NCBI GenBank assembly: GCA_023388075.1
Contig: JAEWGX010000039.1
Span: 1 to 38,298, forward strand
Length of the DNA: 38,298 bases
Direction: 5' to 3'
From: Pseudomonadota bacterium
GTDB taxonomy: Bacteria; Pseudomonadota; Gammaproteobacteria; Burkholderiales; Burkholderiaceae_E
Part shown: piece after piece, positions 1 through 7,805 of the stretch
How the letters are laid out: every line of letters starts with the position of its first letter
Position numbering within the stretch: position 1 is the first letter of the stretch
Notes under the pieces: generated by a model
Databases searched by the model: none
Told to the model about the DNA's origin: nothing
What the model saw: only the letters and a program-made list of their open reading frames with translations
Made by a program: the position numbers and the translations under genes

Positions 1-251
1 GACTTGCTCTTCGCGCGCTTGCTGGCCGCGCCGGCCACCGGGCGGCGTGCGCGCTCCGAGCCGGCCGAACGGCCCGCCCGGGCTGCCTGGCTGCCGCGGG
101 TGCTGCGCGACACCGACTTGCGCGGCACCACTGCCTGCTTGCTGCGGGCGGCCTTCGCTTCGGCCGGAGCTGCAAGCGCCTGCCCGGTCACCGGCCCGGC
201 CGCCACGAACCAGCATCCCACGACCGCCGCCACCACACCGAGCCACTTCAT
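1..251 (-). CDS. Secreted basic protein, N-terminal fragment
   Basis: The frame is open for 83 codons from an ATG at 251 and runs off the left edge. A ribosome site (GGGAG, 7 bases upstream) supports the start. The first ~28 residues form a signal peptide (MKWLGVVAAVVGCWFVAAGP, then an ALA-AP cleavage-like site), so the product is exported. The next ~55 residues are Ala/Arg/Lys/Ser-rich and disordered. Such a basic linker after a signal peptide is common at the start of PbpG-type D-alanyl-D-alanine endopeptidases in Burkholderiales, but no catalytic motif lies inside the window, so that identity is only a guess. A good sigma-70 promoter lies about 100 bases upstream. Export is fairly secure; function is unknown. 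Confidence 0.55.
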   Translation of the reverse strand, partial: MKWLGVVAAVVGCWFVAAGPVTGQALAAPAEAKAARSKQAVVPRKSVSRSTRGSQAARAGRSAGSERARRPVAGAASKRAKSK

Positions 252-359
252 GCGTCCACTCCCGAGAACCCCTTCCCCGCCCGACCGCGCCAGGGGACCG
301 CGCGATCTAGGCAGGCCCTCTCGGGACGCTGCCACACAGGCGCCCCGCGGGTTCGGCGG

Positions 360-388
360 ATTCTAGCCATGCGGGCTAGTGGAATCAA
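360..388 (-). promoter_or_regulatory. Sigma-70-like promoter for the secreted protein gene
   Basis: On the minus strand, TTGATT (383-388) and TAGAAT (360-365) are separated by exactly 17 bases. Transcription would start near 352 and give a leader of about 100 bases before the ATG at 251. The surrounding 252-483 stretch has no plausible gene. Confidence 0.5.
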
Positions 389-460
389 TGGCTTGCTTGG
401 TGAACCAAATAAACCACGCGAGCTTGACTGGCTCGACCGGGCAGCGTAGACGGGATGCAA

Positions 461-479
461 CCGGGGCGCGGTGCCCCGG
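461..479 (-). terminator. Stem-loop downstream of the thioesterase gene
   Basis: CCGGGGC (461-467) and GCCCCGG (473-479) form a perfect 7-bp stem with a 5-base loop, just past the thioesterase stop codon at 484. There is no proper T-tract, so it may be a weak terminator or only an mRNA 3' end structure. Confidence 0.35.
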
Positions 480-483
480 CAGG

Positions 484-924
484 TCAGGCGCGCGCCTGCA
501 ACGGCTCCAGCACCCGTCGCAGCGGCTGGGGCAGCTCGACCGGCCGCCGGCTGGCGCGGTCCACGTAGACATGCACGAACCGGCCTTCCGCGGCAGGTTC
601 CTCGGCCAGCTCCCGGAAGAGCCCGATCCGGTAGATCACCGAGCTCTTGCCCAGGCGCTCCACCTGCACCCCGGCGGCCACCCGGTCGGGGAACTGCAGC
701 GACTGGAAGTACCGACAGGTGTTCTCCACCACCAGGCCGATCACCGCACCGCCGTGGATGTCCAGCACCCCCTGCTCGATCAGATACTGGTTCACCACCG
801 TATCGAAGTAGGAGAAGTACACGACGTTGTTGACATGGCCGTAGACGTCGTTGTCGGACCACCGGGTGGTGATCCACCGCAGGTGCGGATATCCGCTGCG
901 CGAAAGAGGTCTGCTCTGCTCCAT
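484..924 (-). CDS. Acyl-CoA thioesterase, 4HBT/YbgC-like hotdog family
   Basis: 146 residues, the normal size of a single hotdog-fold thioesterase. Residues 22-35 (WSDNDVYGHVNNVV) match the 4-hydroxybenzoyl-CoA thioesterase pattern D-x-D-x-x-G-H-V-N-N, with the catalytic aspartate at residue 24 or 26, followed by the aromatic YFSYFD segment of the long central helix. The family hydrolyses acyl-CoA thioesters in the cytoplasm; the substrate cannot be told from sequence. I chose the ATG at 924 because GGAGG lies just upstream and the conserved fold begins ~15 residues later; an in-frame extension to 1029 would run through the phasin promoter and has unlikely composition. The gene is divergent from the phasin gene, a neighbour that suggests acyl-CoA or PHA-related metabolism, but that is inference. 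Confidence 0.85.
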   Translation of the reverse strand: MEQSRPLSRSGYPHLRWITTRWSDNDVYGHVNNVVYFSYFDTVVNQYLIEQGVLDIHGGAVIGLVVENTCRYFQSLQFPDRVAAGVQVERLGKSSVIYRIGLFRELAEEPAAEGRFVHVYVDRASRRPVELPQPLRRVLEPLQARA

Positions 925-981
925 GGGCCTCCGTGGTGGGGGACGGTGGCGGCCCCGCCCGGCCGCAATTCGTCGGAGGGG

Positions 982-1011
982 TTGACTTATGGTGCAGTGC
1001 AAGATTACTAT
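982..1011 (+). promoter_or_regulatory. Phasin gene promoter
   Basis: TTGACT (982-987) is a near-consensus -35 element. TACTAT (1006-1011, 18-base spacer) or TTACTA (1005-1010, 17-base spacer) serves as the -10. Transcription would start near 1018 and give a ~130-base leader before the phasin ATG at 1151. One TGC-rich palindrome sits in the spacer and a second covers the predicted start site, so the promoter looks repressible. Confidence 0.6.
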
Positions 1012-1025
1012 CATGGTGCACTGCA
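993..1025. promoter_or_regulatory. Twin TGC-rich operators, candidate PhaR sites
   Basis: TGCAGTGCA (993-1001) and TGCACTGCA (1017-1025) are exact reverse complements, each itself nearly palindromic, with centres 24 bases apart, about two helical turns. One lies between -35 and -10 and the other at the predicted transcription start. PhaR, the PHA-sensing repressor, is known to bind TGC/GCA-type palindromes at phasin promoters. Assigning these sites to PhaR is inference. Confidence 0.5.
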
Positions 1026-1150
1026 TCAAACGAACCCCGCCAACCGGCGGGCCGTCTTACCCGGCTTCCCTCCCGATGTGGTGCGAGGGGCCGCCCCGGC
1101 GGCCGGATCCGCTTCCACGAAAGACCGTCTGCCACTTCAGGAGATTTCCT

Positions 1151-1681
1151 ATGTTCGCATTCCCGGACCAGTTTGTCGCACTGCAACGCCAATCGCTCGA
1201 GTCGGCCCAGGCCATCGCCTTCGCCTCGTTCACCGGCTTCGAGAAGTTCTCGCAGCTGAACGTCCAGGCCGCCAAGGCCTCGGTCGAGGAAGGCGTGCGC
1301 AACGGCGTGGCGATGCTCGAGACCCGTGACGCCAAGAGCTTCGTCGACTCGATCCCCGAGACGGCGCAACCTGCCGCCGACAAGGCGAGCGCCTACGCCA
1401 AGCATGTCTACGAGATCGCCAGCGAGACCGGTGCCGAGATCTCGCGCATCATCGAGAAGCAGTTCAGCGAAGGCAACCGCCAGCTGACCGCCGCGATCGA
1501 AGCGCTGGCCCGCAACGCCCCGGTTGGCAGCGAGGGCGTGGTCACGCTGGTCAAGTCCGCGGTCACCGCCGCGAACTCGGCGTTCGACCAGGTCAACAAG
1601 GCGACCCGCCAGGTCGTCGAGATGACAGAAGCCAATGTCGCCAACGCGACCCGCACCGCGGCGAAGCGCAAGGCCGCCTGA
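1151..1681 (+). CDS. phaP: Phasin, PHA granule-associated protein
   Basis: 176 residues, typical of the betaproteobacterial phasin_2 family. The start MFAFPDQFVALQRQSLESAQ and the following FASFTGFEKFSQLNVQAAK resemble PhaP proteins, and almost the whole chain is amphipathic helix rich in Ala, Glu and Lys, ending in a basic KRKAA-type tail. Phasins coat polyhydroxyalkanoate granules in the cytoplasm and control their size and number. The ATG at 1151 has CAGGAGA 8 bases upstream; an ATG at 989 lies inside the promoter and is rejected. The gene stands alone with its own promoter, operators and a strong terminator. It shows that the organism probably makes PHA; no other PHA gene is in the window. 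Confidence 0.9.
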   Translation: MFAFPDQFVALQRQSLESAQAIAFASFTGFEKFSQLNVQAAKASVEEGVRNGVAMLETRDAKSFVDSIPETAQPAADKASAYAKHVYEIASETGAEISRIIEKQFSEGNRQLTAAIEALARNAPVGSEGVVTLVKSAVTAANSAFDQVNKATRQVVEMTEANVANATRTAAKRKAA

Positions 1682-1684
1682 TCG

Positions 1685-1705
1685 GCGGGGACCGACGGTC
1701 CCCGC
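1685..1705 (+). other. GC-rich stem-loop after phasin stop
   Basis: GCGGGGACC (1685-1693) and GGTCCCCGC (1697-1705) form a perfect 9-bp stem with a 3-base loop, starting 4 bases after the phasin stop codon. A second smaller stem (CCCGCGC 1712-1718 with GCGCGGG 1723-1729) follows. Without T-tracts these are better read as 3'-end protecting structures ahead of the true terminator. Confidence 0.5.
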
Positions 1706-1738
1706 ATCACGCCCGCGCGCAGGCGCGGGACGATGAAG

Positions 1739-1774
1739 AGCCCGGACGTCGCTCGACGTGCCGGGCTTTCCTTT
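1739..1774 (+). terminator. Rho-independent terminator of the phasin gene
   Basis: AGCCCGG-ACGTCG (1739-1751) pairs with CGACGT-CCGGGCT (1754-1767, one bulged G), and the 3' arm runs into TTTCCTTT. This is the best intrinsic terminator in the window and closes the phasin transcript before the convergent HDOD gene. Confidence 0.65.
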
Positions 1775-1828
1775 GCCTGTCATGCGCAGCGTCGCTTCCG
1801 GATCGGCCGGTCGGGCCCGCGCCGGGGC

Positions 1829-3025
1829 TCAGGCCTGGTGCAGGTCGGGCGCCTGCAGCGTGCGCAGCACCGCCCGATTGCAGTCGGCAAGCGTCATGAG
1901 GCAGGCGTCGAGCGCATCGGTGAGCGCCGCATCGGGCCCCTGCTCGATCGCCTCCACGATGCGCAGGTACGGCACGTAAGGGCCGCTGCCGTCCACCAGC
2001 GTCTCGTAGACGCTCTCCGGCACGGCCAGGTTGCCGAGCAGCTGGTCGAACGGCTTCTTCATCAGCTTGTCGAGCAGCGAGAAGACGCCGAGGATGAAAA
2101 CCTCGTCGCGCGCGGCCTCGTCGTGGGCCTCGCCCACCAGCTGTTCCAGGAAGAGGCCACGCCGGAACGAGGCGAGCATCACCGGTCGCATGTTCGCGTC
2201 CTTGCTCGAGGTGGCGAGCAGCAGCGCGAGCCAGCGCTTCAGCTTCTGGTAGCCCAGCATCATGATCGCGTGCCGGAACGACTGCACCTGCACGGTGAGG
2301 CCGAAACCGACCGAGTTGATGTAGCGCAGCAACCGATAGGCGATGGCGGGGTCGCGCCGGATCACCGCTTCCATCTTGGGCGGGTCCTCGCCCCGATCCG
2401 CCATGGTGATGAGCTGCATGATCGCCATGTAGTCCGGCGCGGAGCTCGGGCGATCCTGATAGGTGATCGCGTCCTCCATCGGCCAGCCCAGCACCGCGTG
2501 CGCGCCGGTGTTGAAGCAGCGCTCCATCAGCTCGATGGTGGTGACGCCGTCCTGGGCATAGCCGATCGTGCGCCTCACGCCCGAAGGCGCGCCCTTGTCC
2601 ATCCAGTTGAGGCGCCGGTCCTCGGCCACGTGGATGATCGACATCCGGAACGCCGGGATGAGGGCAGGCGGCAACGGCGACTCGGTGCGTCCGCGCAGCA
2701 CCAGCGAGAAGCCCTTGCGCTGCAGCTCGGCCACGAGCGTCTGCACGTACGGATCGGACATGGCCCCGCCCGGGATCTCCAGCCAGACGTTGGCATTCGG
2801 CGTCACGCCGGCGAGACCCTCGTCGAGCAGCGCCTCGGACGCCGAGACCAGGATGGTGTGGCTCTGTGCCGGCCAGTCGTGGGCCATCTCGGCATAGAGC
2901 GAGGAGAGCGCGGCCGGCGGCACGCCGGAGGCCTTCAGGCGCACGCGCAGAGCGATCACCGTGCGCTTGCGATCGATGATCGGCTCGTAGCCGATCAGGG
3001 CCTGGAGGAGGTTGGCTTGTTCCAT
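1829..3025 (-). CDS. Degenerate EAL plus HDOD domain signalling protein (YuxH-like)
   Basis: 398 residues. Residues ~1-190 follow the layout of an EAL phosphodiesterase (opening LIGYEPIIDRKRTVIALRVR in place of the usual QPIxDRxxxVxAYELLFR), but no EAL triad or metal ligands are visible, so c-di-GMP hydrolysis is unlikely. Residues ~195-390 look like an HDOD domain (RLLRYINS, HAIMMLGYQKLKRWLALLL, FILGVFSLLDKLM), a non-catalytic HD relative found in signalling adaptors. EAL-HDOD proteins of the YuxH/CdgJ type are linked to motility control in some gammaproteobacteria. Its ATG overlaps the flgL stop by one base (TGATG), so it is translationally coupled to, and the last gene of, the flg operon. 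A role tying motility or adhesion to a cue is inference. Confidence 0.75.
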   Translation of the reverse strand: MEQANLLQALIGYEPIIDRKRTVIALRVRLKASGVPPAALSSLYAEMAHDWPAQSHTILVSASEALLDEGLAGVTPNANVWLEIPGGAMSDPYVQTLVAELQRKGFSLVLRGRTESPLPPALIPAFRMSIIHVAEDRRLNWMDKGAPSGVRRTIGYAQDGVTTIELMERCFNTGAHAVLGWPMEDAITYQDRPSSAPDYMAIMQLITMADRGEDPPKMEAVIRRDPAIAYRLLRYINSVGFGLTVQVQSFRHAIMMLGYQKLKRWLALLLATSSKDANMRPVMLASFRRGLFLEQLVGEAHDEAARDEVFILGVFSLLDKLMKKPFDQLLGNLAVPESVYETLVDGSGPYVPYLRIVEAIEQGPDAALTDALDACLMTLADCNRAVLRTLQAPDLHQA

Positions 3026-3936
3026 CAGAGATAGTTGAAGAGGGACAGCCGCGAGATCTGGGCGTAGGTGCGCATGGCGGCCTCGATCGCGAGCTGGTTG
3101 GTCTGCATGTCGGAGACGGCGGCGGCATAGTCGGTCGCAGTGATGTCGGAAGCTCGTGCCGCCACCGAGAGCTCGCCCGACTCCAGCAGTCGCCCGCGTG
3201 ATTCGAGCGCGCGCAGCTGCTCGCCCACGGACGTGCGCGCCTGCAGGACGCGATCGAGCGTGGTGTCCACCGCGGCCATGGCGTTCTGGAGGCCGGCGCC
3301 CAGGGCGGCCGGGTCGACCGCGGGATCGTTCAACTGCGCGATGATCGCGTCGAGCGAGCCGAACACGGAGCCACCCGGGGCGCTGCTGCCGTCGCCGATG
3401 AAGACCGCGCCGCCGTCGACCGTGGTGTCGAACGAGACGTCGAGCCCGGTCTGGCGCGTTCCGGCCGCCGGCTGGAAGGCCGGGGCGCCGCCGGTGGTGA
3501 ACGGCGGCGTGGTGCTGCCCTGCGCGGCGAAGACATAGCCGCCGCTGCCATCGCGCTGGTTTCCGATCGCGAGCAGCTCGTCGCGCAGCCCCTGCAACTG
3601 GGTCGCGATGGAGGCGCGATCGGCCGCCTGCAAGGTGCTGTTGCCTGCGCCGATCAGGAGCTCGCGCGCGCCCTGCAGCGCGTCCGACGCGGCAGCGAGC
3701 GAGCCATCGGCAAGGCTCAGCATCCCGGAGGCGTGCGCCATCATGCGCTGCTCGATCTCGATGCGGGCGCCTGCCGCGCGCAGCCGCTCCGCTTCGGCCG
3801 CGCCGACCGGATCGTCGCTGGCGCGGTTGATCCGCTTGCCGGTGGCGAGCTGCTCCTGCAGGCGGGCCATCGCTTCGCTGCGCTCGCTGATGGATTGGAT
3901 CGACTGCTGGTGGTAGAACGCGGTCGCTATTCTCAT
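3025..3936 (-). CDS. flgL: Flagellar hook-filament junction protein FlgL
   Basis: 303 residues. The N-terminus MRIATAFYHQQSIQSI and the LQEQLATGKRINRASDDPVGA segment are the FlgL/flagellin D0-D1 signature, and the C-terminus (TDYAAAVSDMQTNQLAIEAAM) is the matching coiled coil. FlgL is exported through the flagellum and, on top of FlgK, forms the adaptor between hook and filament. I start at the ATG at 3936, preceded by GAGGTGATC, an excellent match to the 16S anti-Shine-Dalgarno complement; a GTG at 3942 is in frame but would put MI- before the conserved MRI. The gene follows flgK with almost no gap and overlaps the HDOD gene by one base. Confidence 0.95.
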   Translation of the reverse strand: MRIATAFYHQQSIQSISERSEAMARLQEQLATGKRINRASDDPVGAAEAERLRAAGARIEIEQRMMAHASGMLSLADGSLAAASDALQGARELLIGAGNSTLQAADRASIATQLQGLRDELLAIGNQRDGSGGYVFAAQGSTTPPFTTGGAPAFQPAAGTRQTGLDVSFDTTVDGGAVFIGDGSSAPGGSVFGSLDAIIAQLNDPAVDPAALGAGLQNAMAAVDTTLDRVLQARTSVGEQLRALESRGRLLESGELSVAARASDITATDYAAAVSDMQTNQLAIEAAMRTYAQISRLSLFNYL

Positions 3937-3938
3937 GA

Positions 3939-5567
3939 TCACCTCGAAACCACCGACAGCACGGTATCGAACATGGAGTTGGCGGTCGCGATCACGCGCG
4001 CCGCCGCCTGGTAGGCCTGCTGGTACTGCAGCAGGCGGGCCGCCTCCTCGTCCAGGTTGACGCCGGATTCCGCGGCGAAGGCGGCTCGCGCATGCGAGAG
4101 CAGCGCACCCGAGCCTTCGGCCGCCGCCTGCGCCTGCGCCGTGCGGCCGCCCACGTCGGCGACCAGCGCCGCGAAGGCGTCGGTGAAGGTGGCACCCGCA
4201 ACGAGCGGCGCGTCACCCAGCGCGGCCAGCGCGCGGGCGTTGCGATTGTCGGTCGCGGAATCGACGTTGGTCGCGCCGGTTGCAAGACCGTCGCCGTCGG
4301 TGAGCGCGAGGCTCATCTGCGCGGCGAAGCCGCTCGCACCCCGGATGGTGATCCGGTCGCCTATGGTCATGGACCCGGACGCGAGCTCGATGCGCAGCCC
4401 ATCGACGCTGGCGGGCAGCGCCGCCAGGCTGGTGACACCGCCATCGGGCAGGCGCTCGAGCTGGTAGGCGCTGCCCTCGAAGGAGAGCCGGTAGTCGCTT
4501 GCACGCAGCGCTGCCGGGTCCTCCACGGCCACCGAGAGCGCCGCATCGCCAACGTTGCCTGCCGCCGCCGTGGCCGCGACCGACATCGGCCCGAAGAGCG
4601 GCGCGCCGGCATTGCCGTCGGCATCGAAGCCGAGCGCCTGCTGGCTGTTGTACGCGCCCGCCACCGCGGCTGCGAGCTGCCCGAGCCGACCCTGCGCGGA
4701 AGCCAGGTCCTGGTCACGAAATCGCATCAGCCCGGCGAGCTTGCCGGTGCCGAGCGCCCCGACGTCGGCGGGGATGCGGTTGCCGCTCACCTCGAACACA
4801 ACCTGCAGCCTCGCCGGATCCTGCGGGTCCGCGCGGGTGGCCAGGCGCGAAGCGGTGCCGCCGGCCACGAGCGGCTGGCCGCTCGCCGCGAAGAGGCTCA
4901 CCGATCCGTCGGCCTGTTCGAGCCGCGAAACCTGCAGGGTGCCGGCGACCTCGTCGATCAGGCGGTCGCGCTGGTCGAGCAGGTCCGACGGCTGCTTGCC
5001 GGTGGCCTGGGCGGTGGCGATCAGTCGGTTGAGGTCGGCGATGGCGTCCAGGCGCCCGTTCACCGCCTCCACCGAGTCGGCGATGCGCAGGTCCGCTTCG
5101 ACACCGAGCTGAGCCATGCGCTGGCTGGTGGCCCGGAACTGCACGGCGAGCGCCTCGGCGCGCTGCAGCACCACGTCGCGGGTGGTGCTCGCCGCCGGCT
5201 GGTTGACCAGGTCGGCGAGGGCCGAGCGCAGGTCGTCCATGGCGACGCCCAGCCCGCTCTGCGTGTCCGCCAGCAGGTCGTCGAGCTGGCCGAGCGCCTG
5301 CGCGCGGGCCGAATCGCCGGCCGCCAACGCGGTGCCGGTGGTGACCTCGCTCGCGATGAAACGGTCGTAGCGGCGGGTGACGTCGGCGACGTTGACGCCG
5401 CGGCCGAGAAAGCCCGCGCCGGTGTAGCTGCCACCCGCCGACTCGAGCAGCACCTCCTGGCGCACGTAGCCCGGCGTGTTGACATTGGCGATGTTGTGCC
5501 CGGTCGTCTGCAACTGCGCATACGCCGCGCTCAGCCCGCTCTGCCCGATACCGATCAGTCCCGCCAT
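3939..5567 (-). CDS. flgK: Flagellar hook-associated protein 1, FlgK
   Basis: 542 residues, normal for FlgK. The N-terminus (GIGQSGLSAAYAQLQTTGHNIANVNTPGYVRQ) is the axial-protein rod motif found in FlgK, FlgE and FlgG; the C-terminus (NLDEEAARLLQYQQAYQAAARVIATANSMFDTVL) is the classic FlgK end. FlgK is secreted by the flagellar export machine and makes the first ring of the hook-filament junction, probably kept soluble by FlgN, encoded nearby. An 88-base gap without a visible promoter separates it from flgJ, and its stop sits directly before flgL. Confidence 0.95.
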   Translation of the reverse strand: MAGLIGIGQSGLSAAYAQLQTTGHNIANVNTPGYVRQEVLLESAGGSYTGAGFLGRGVNVADVTRRYDRFIASEVTTGTALAAGDSARAQALGQLDDLLADTQSGLGVAMDDLRSALADLVNQPAASTTRDVVLQRAEALAVQFRATSQRMAQLGVEADLRIADSVEAVNGRLDAIADLNRLIATAQATGKQPSDLLDQRDRLIDEVAGTLQVSRLEQADGSVSLFAASGQPLVAGGTASRLATRADPQDPARLQVVFEVSGNRIPADVGALGTGKLAGLMRFRDQDLASAQGRLGQLAAAVAGAYNSQQALGFDADGNAGAPLFGPMSVAATAAAGNVGDAALSVAVEDPAALRASDYRLSFEGSAYQLERLPDGGVTSLAALPASVDGLRIELASGSMTIGDRITIRGASGFAAQMSLALTDGDGLATGATNVDSATDNRNARALAALGDAPLVAGATFTDAFAALVADVGGRTAQAQAAAEGSGALLSHARAAFAAESGVNLDEEAARLLQYQQAYQAAARVIATANSMFDTVLSVVSR

Positions 5568-5655
5568 GCCTGCTTCGCCCGTTGGTGCGTTGCCCTTGCG
5601 CGCCTTGCCTGCCCGTCCATCCGCCTTCCTTCAGCCACTCGGCCCGCGCGGGCCG

Positions 5656-6657
5656 CTACATGTCCAGGCGCCGCAGACGCAGCGTCTGGTTGATCGTGCG
5701 CTCCAGCTTCTCGCTGTAGCGCGGATCGGTCGCATAGCCCGCTTCGCCGAGGCCGCGGGCGAAATCCGCGGCGCTCGCCGCCTTCAGCACACCGGCGTAG
5801 CGCGCGCTGCCGGAGATGAGCCGCGCCCAGTCGGTGAAGGCGTCGGCGTACGAGTCGTACCGGCGGAACTGCTCCACCACCTTGCGCGGCTCGCCGTCGA
5901 CATACTCGGTGGTCATCACCGCGACGGTCTCGCCCTGCCATCCTCCGGTCGCCTTGATGCCGAAGAGGTTGTGCGACGGCCTGCCGTCGGCATCCCGAAT
6001 GTCGCGCCGTCCCCAGCCGGATTCCAGCGCCGCCTGACCGACGACGTATGCGGCCGGCAGGCCGGTACGCTCCTGCGCGGCCATGGCGTGCGGCCACATC
6101 CGTTCGACGAACTCCGCCTGGTGCGAATCCAGCCGCTTCGCGAACGAGTCGCGCAGCGCCTGCGCATCGCGGGCGCCGTCCGTGCCCTCGATCGGACCGC
6201 CCGGCGGCACGGCGGAACCGGCGATTCGATTGGCGCGACCTCCTGAACCAGGGCCTGCATCGACCCCGGCGCCGGCGGACGGGCCCGCGCTCGCGTGCGC
6301 ACGCTCGCCGGACCGGACCGTCTCCATGTGCCGCGTGATCTGTCTGGCGATCAGGTCCGCGAGCCCGCCGGGGGCGCCGCTCATGGCCTGGGCAAGCTGC
6401 GTGTCCAGCAGGCTGGTGTAGGTCTCGCTTCCCGGCCCGTGGAACATGCCGCTCTTCGGCATGGCCGCCCGCATGCTCTTCAGGATCTGCTGCATGAAGA
6501 GCGCCTCGAACTGGCTCGCCGCTTCCTTCGCGCTCGCCTCGGGATCGGTGGCCGCCGCCTTGCGCAGCGACGCGAGCGAGCGCGCGTCCAGCGCGAGCCC
6601 GGCGGCTGCGGTGCCGGCAGACCCGGCAGGCCCTGGGAAGGCGGTCGACACGGACAC
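5656..6657 (-). CDS. flgJ: Flagellar rod assembly protein / peptidoglycan hydrolase FlgJ
   Basis: 333 residues, the two-domain form. Residues ~30-110 are the rod-capping domain (AASQFEALFMQQILKSMRAAMPKSG, with GPGSETYTSLLDTQLAQAMS). After a Gly/Ala/Pro-rich linker (~120-165), residues ~170-333 form the glucosaminidase-type hydrolase, with catalytic glutamate E212 in QAALESGWG and the NLFGIKA and GYATDPRYSEKL motifs. The enzyme opens the periplasmic cell wall so the rod can pass. Translation starts at a GTG (6657) overlapping the flgI stop by one base, implying coupling. Confidence 0.95.
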   Translation of the reverse strand: MSVSTAFPGPAGSAGTAAAGLALDARSLASLRKAAATDPEASAKEAASQFEALFMQQILKSMRAAMPKSGMFHGPGSETYTSLLDTQLAQAMSGAPGGLADLIARQITRHMETVRSGERAHASAGPSAGAGVDAGPGSGGRANRIAGSAVPPGGPIEGTDGARDAQALRDSFAKRLDSHQAEFVERMWPHAMAAQERTGLPAAYVVGQAALESGWGRRDIRDADGRPSHNLFGIKATGGWQGETVAVMTTEYVDGEPRKVVEQFRRYDSYADAFTDWARLISGSARYAGVLKAASAADFARGLGEAGYATDPRYSEKLERTINQTLRLRRLDM

Positions 6658-7796
6658 TAGATAACCTCCAGTTCTGCCTTGAGACTTCCGGCTACCTTCA
6701 GGGCCTGGAGGATCGCGATCAGGTCCTGCGGTGTCGCGCCGAGCGAGTTGAGCGCGCTGACCACCTCGGTCAGTCGTGCCGTACCGGGAAGCATCATGAC
6801 CGCCCCACCCTCCTGGCGGATGGTGATATCGGCCTTATCGGCCACCACGGTCGAGCCTTTAGAGAAGGGTTGCGGCTGGCTGACCAGCGGCGTGGTCGAC
6901 ACCGTCACGGAGAGGCTGCCATGGGCGACGGCGCTCGGGCTGAGGCTGACCGCCTGGTTCATCACCACCGATCCGGTGCGGGCGTTGACGATCACCTTGG
7001 CGACTGCCGCGGAGAGCGGCACGTCGAGCTCCTCGAGCTCGGCGAGGAAGGCGACCCTCTGCCCCGGATCGGCCGGCATCGGCACGTCGATGACCCGGGC
7101 GTCCCGCGCGCGGGCGGCGGCGGTGCCGCCCGCCGCGGCGATGCGCCGGTTGATCGCGTCGGCCACCGCGCGCGCATTGCCGAAGTCGGTGCGGTTCAGC
7201 TCCACCTGGATCACCGGGGCGGCGAGCACCTGGTTCGGGACGACCCGTTCCACGGTGGCGCCGCCCGGGATGCGACCGGCGCTCAGGTGGTTGATCTGGA
7301 CCTTGCTGCCGCCCGCGGCCGCGCCGGCGCCGCCGACCGCGAGGTTGCCCTGGGCCATCGCGTAGATCTGGCCGTCGGCGCCACGCAGCGGCGTGAGCAG
7401 CAGCGTGCCGCCCCGCAGGCTCTTGGCGTTGCCGATCGACGAGACCGTCACGTCGATCTGCTGCCCTGACTGGGCGAAGGCCGGCAACTGCGCCGTCACC
7501 ATCACCGCGGCGGTGTTGCGAAGCTGGGGCGTCACGCCCTGGGGCACCTGGATGCCCATCTGCGAAAGCAGCGACTGCATGCTCTGGGCCGTGAACGGCG
7601 CCTGGGTGGTCTGGTCGCCGGTGCCATCGAGCCCGACCATCAGGCCGTAGCCCAGGAGCTGGTTGGTCCGCACGCCCTGGATGCTGGCGATCTCCTTGAG
7701 CCGCTCCGCGCGCGCCTGCGCCGGAGTGACGAGCAGGACGACGGCCGCCGCCGCCAGGATGGCGAGCCGACCCGCCAGGTGGATGCTCCGGTTCAT
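6657..7796 (-). CDS. flgI: Flagellar P-ring protein FlgI
   Basis: 379 residues with a ~30-residue signal peptide (hydrophobic LAILAAAAVVLLVTP, cleavage after AQARA). The mature start ERLKEIASIQGVRTNQLLGYGLMVGLDGTGD is the P-ring signature, and the C-terminus (LTEVVSALNSLGATPQDLIAILQALKVAGSLKAELEVI) is also typical. FlgI is exported to the periplasm, where it forms the P ring around the rod in the peptidoglycan layer. It lies 9 bases after flgH and shares a base with flgJ. Confidence 0.96.
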   Translation of the reverse strand: MNRSIHLAGRLAILAAAAVVLLVTPAQARAERLKEIASIQGVRTNQLLGYGLMVGLDGTGDQTTQAPFTAQSMQSLLSQMGIQVPQGVTPQLRNTAAVMVTAQLPAFAQSGQQIDVTVSSIGNAKSLRGGTLLLTPLRGADGQIYAMAQGNLAVGGAGAAAGGSKVQINHLSAGRIPGGATVERVVPNQVLAAPVIQVELNRTDFGNARAVADAINRRIAAAGGTAAARARDARVIDVPMPADPGQRVAFLAELEELDVPLSAAVAKVIVNARTGSVVMNQAVSLSPSAVAHGSLSVTVSTTPLVSQPQPFSKGSTVVADKADITIRQEGGAVMMLPGTARLTEVVSALNSLGATPQDLIAILQALKVAGSLKAELEVI

Positions 7797-7805
7797 GCGG
7801 CAGCC

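Noticed and set aside
4..366. A 120-codon plus-strand frame at the left edge
   Set aside because: The minus strand here encodes a signal peptide with a good ribosome site and promoter; the plus-strand product is Pro/Arg/Ala-rich with no features.
461..479. The hairpin as part of a tRNA or small RNA gene in 252-483
   Set aside because: No cloverleaf, anticodon arm or conserved T-loop sequence could be found in the surrounding stretch.
248..1783. A 511-codon minus-strand frame spanning the thioesterase and phasin
   Set aside because: It overlaps two well-supported genes in other frames, contains low-complexity Arg/Gly/Ala sequence, and crosses the phasin promoter and the terminator hairpins.
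1733..3034. A 433-codon plus-strand frame opposite the HDOD gene
   Set aside because: Its translation is His/Arg/Gly-rich noise, while the minus strand has a coherent EAL-like/HDOD protein coupled to flgL.
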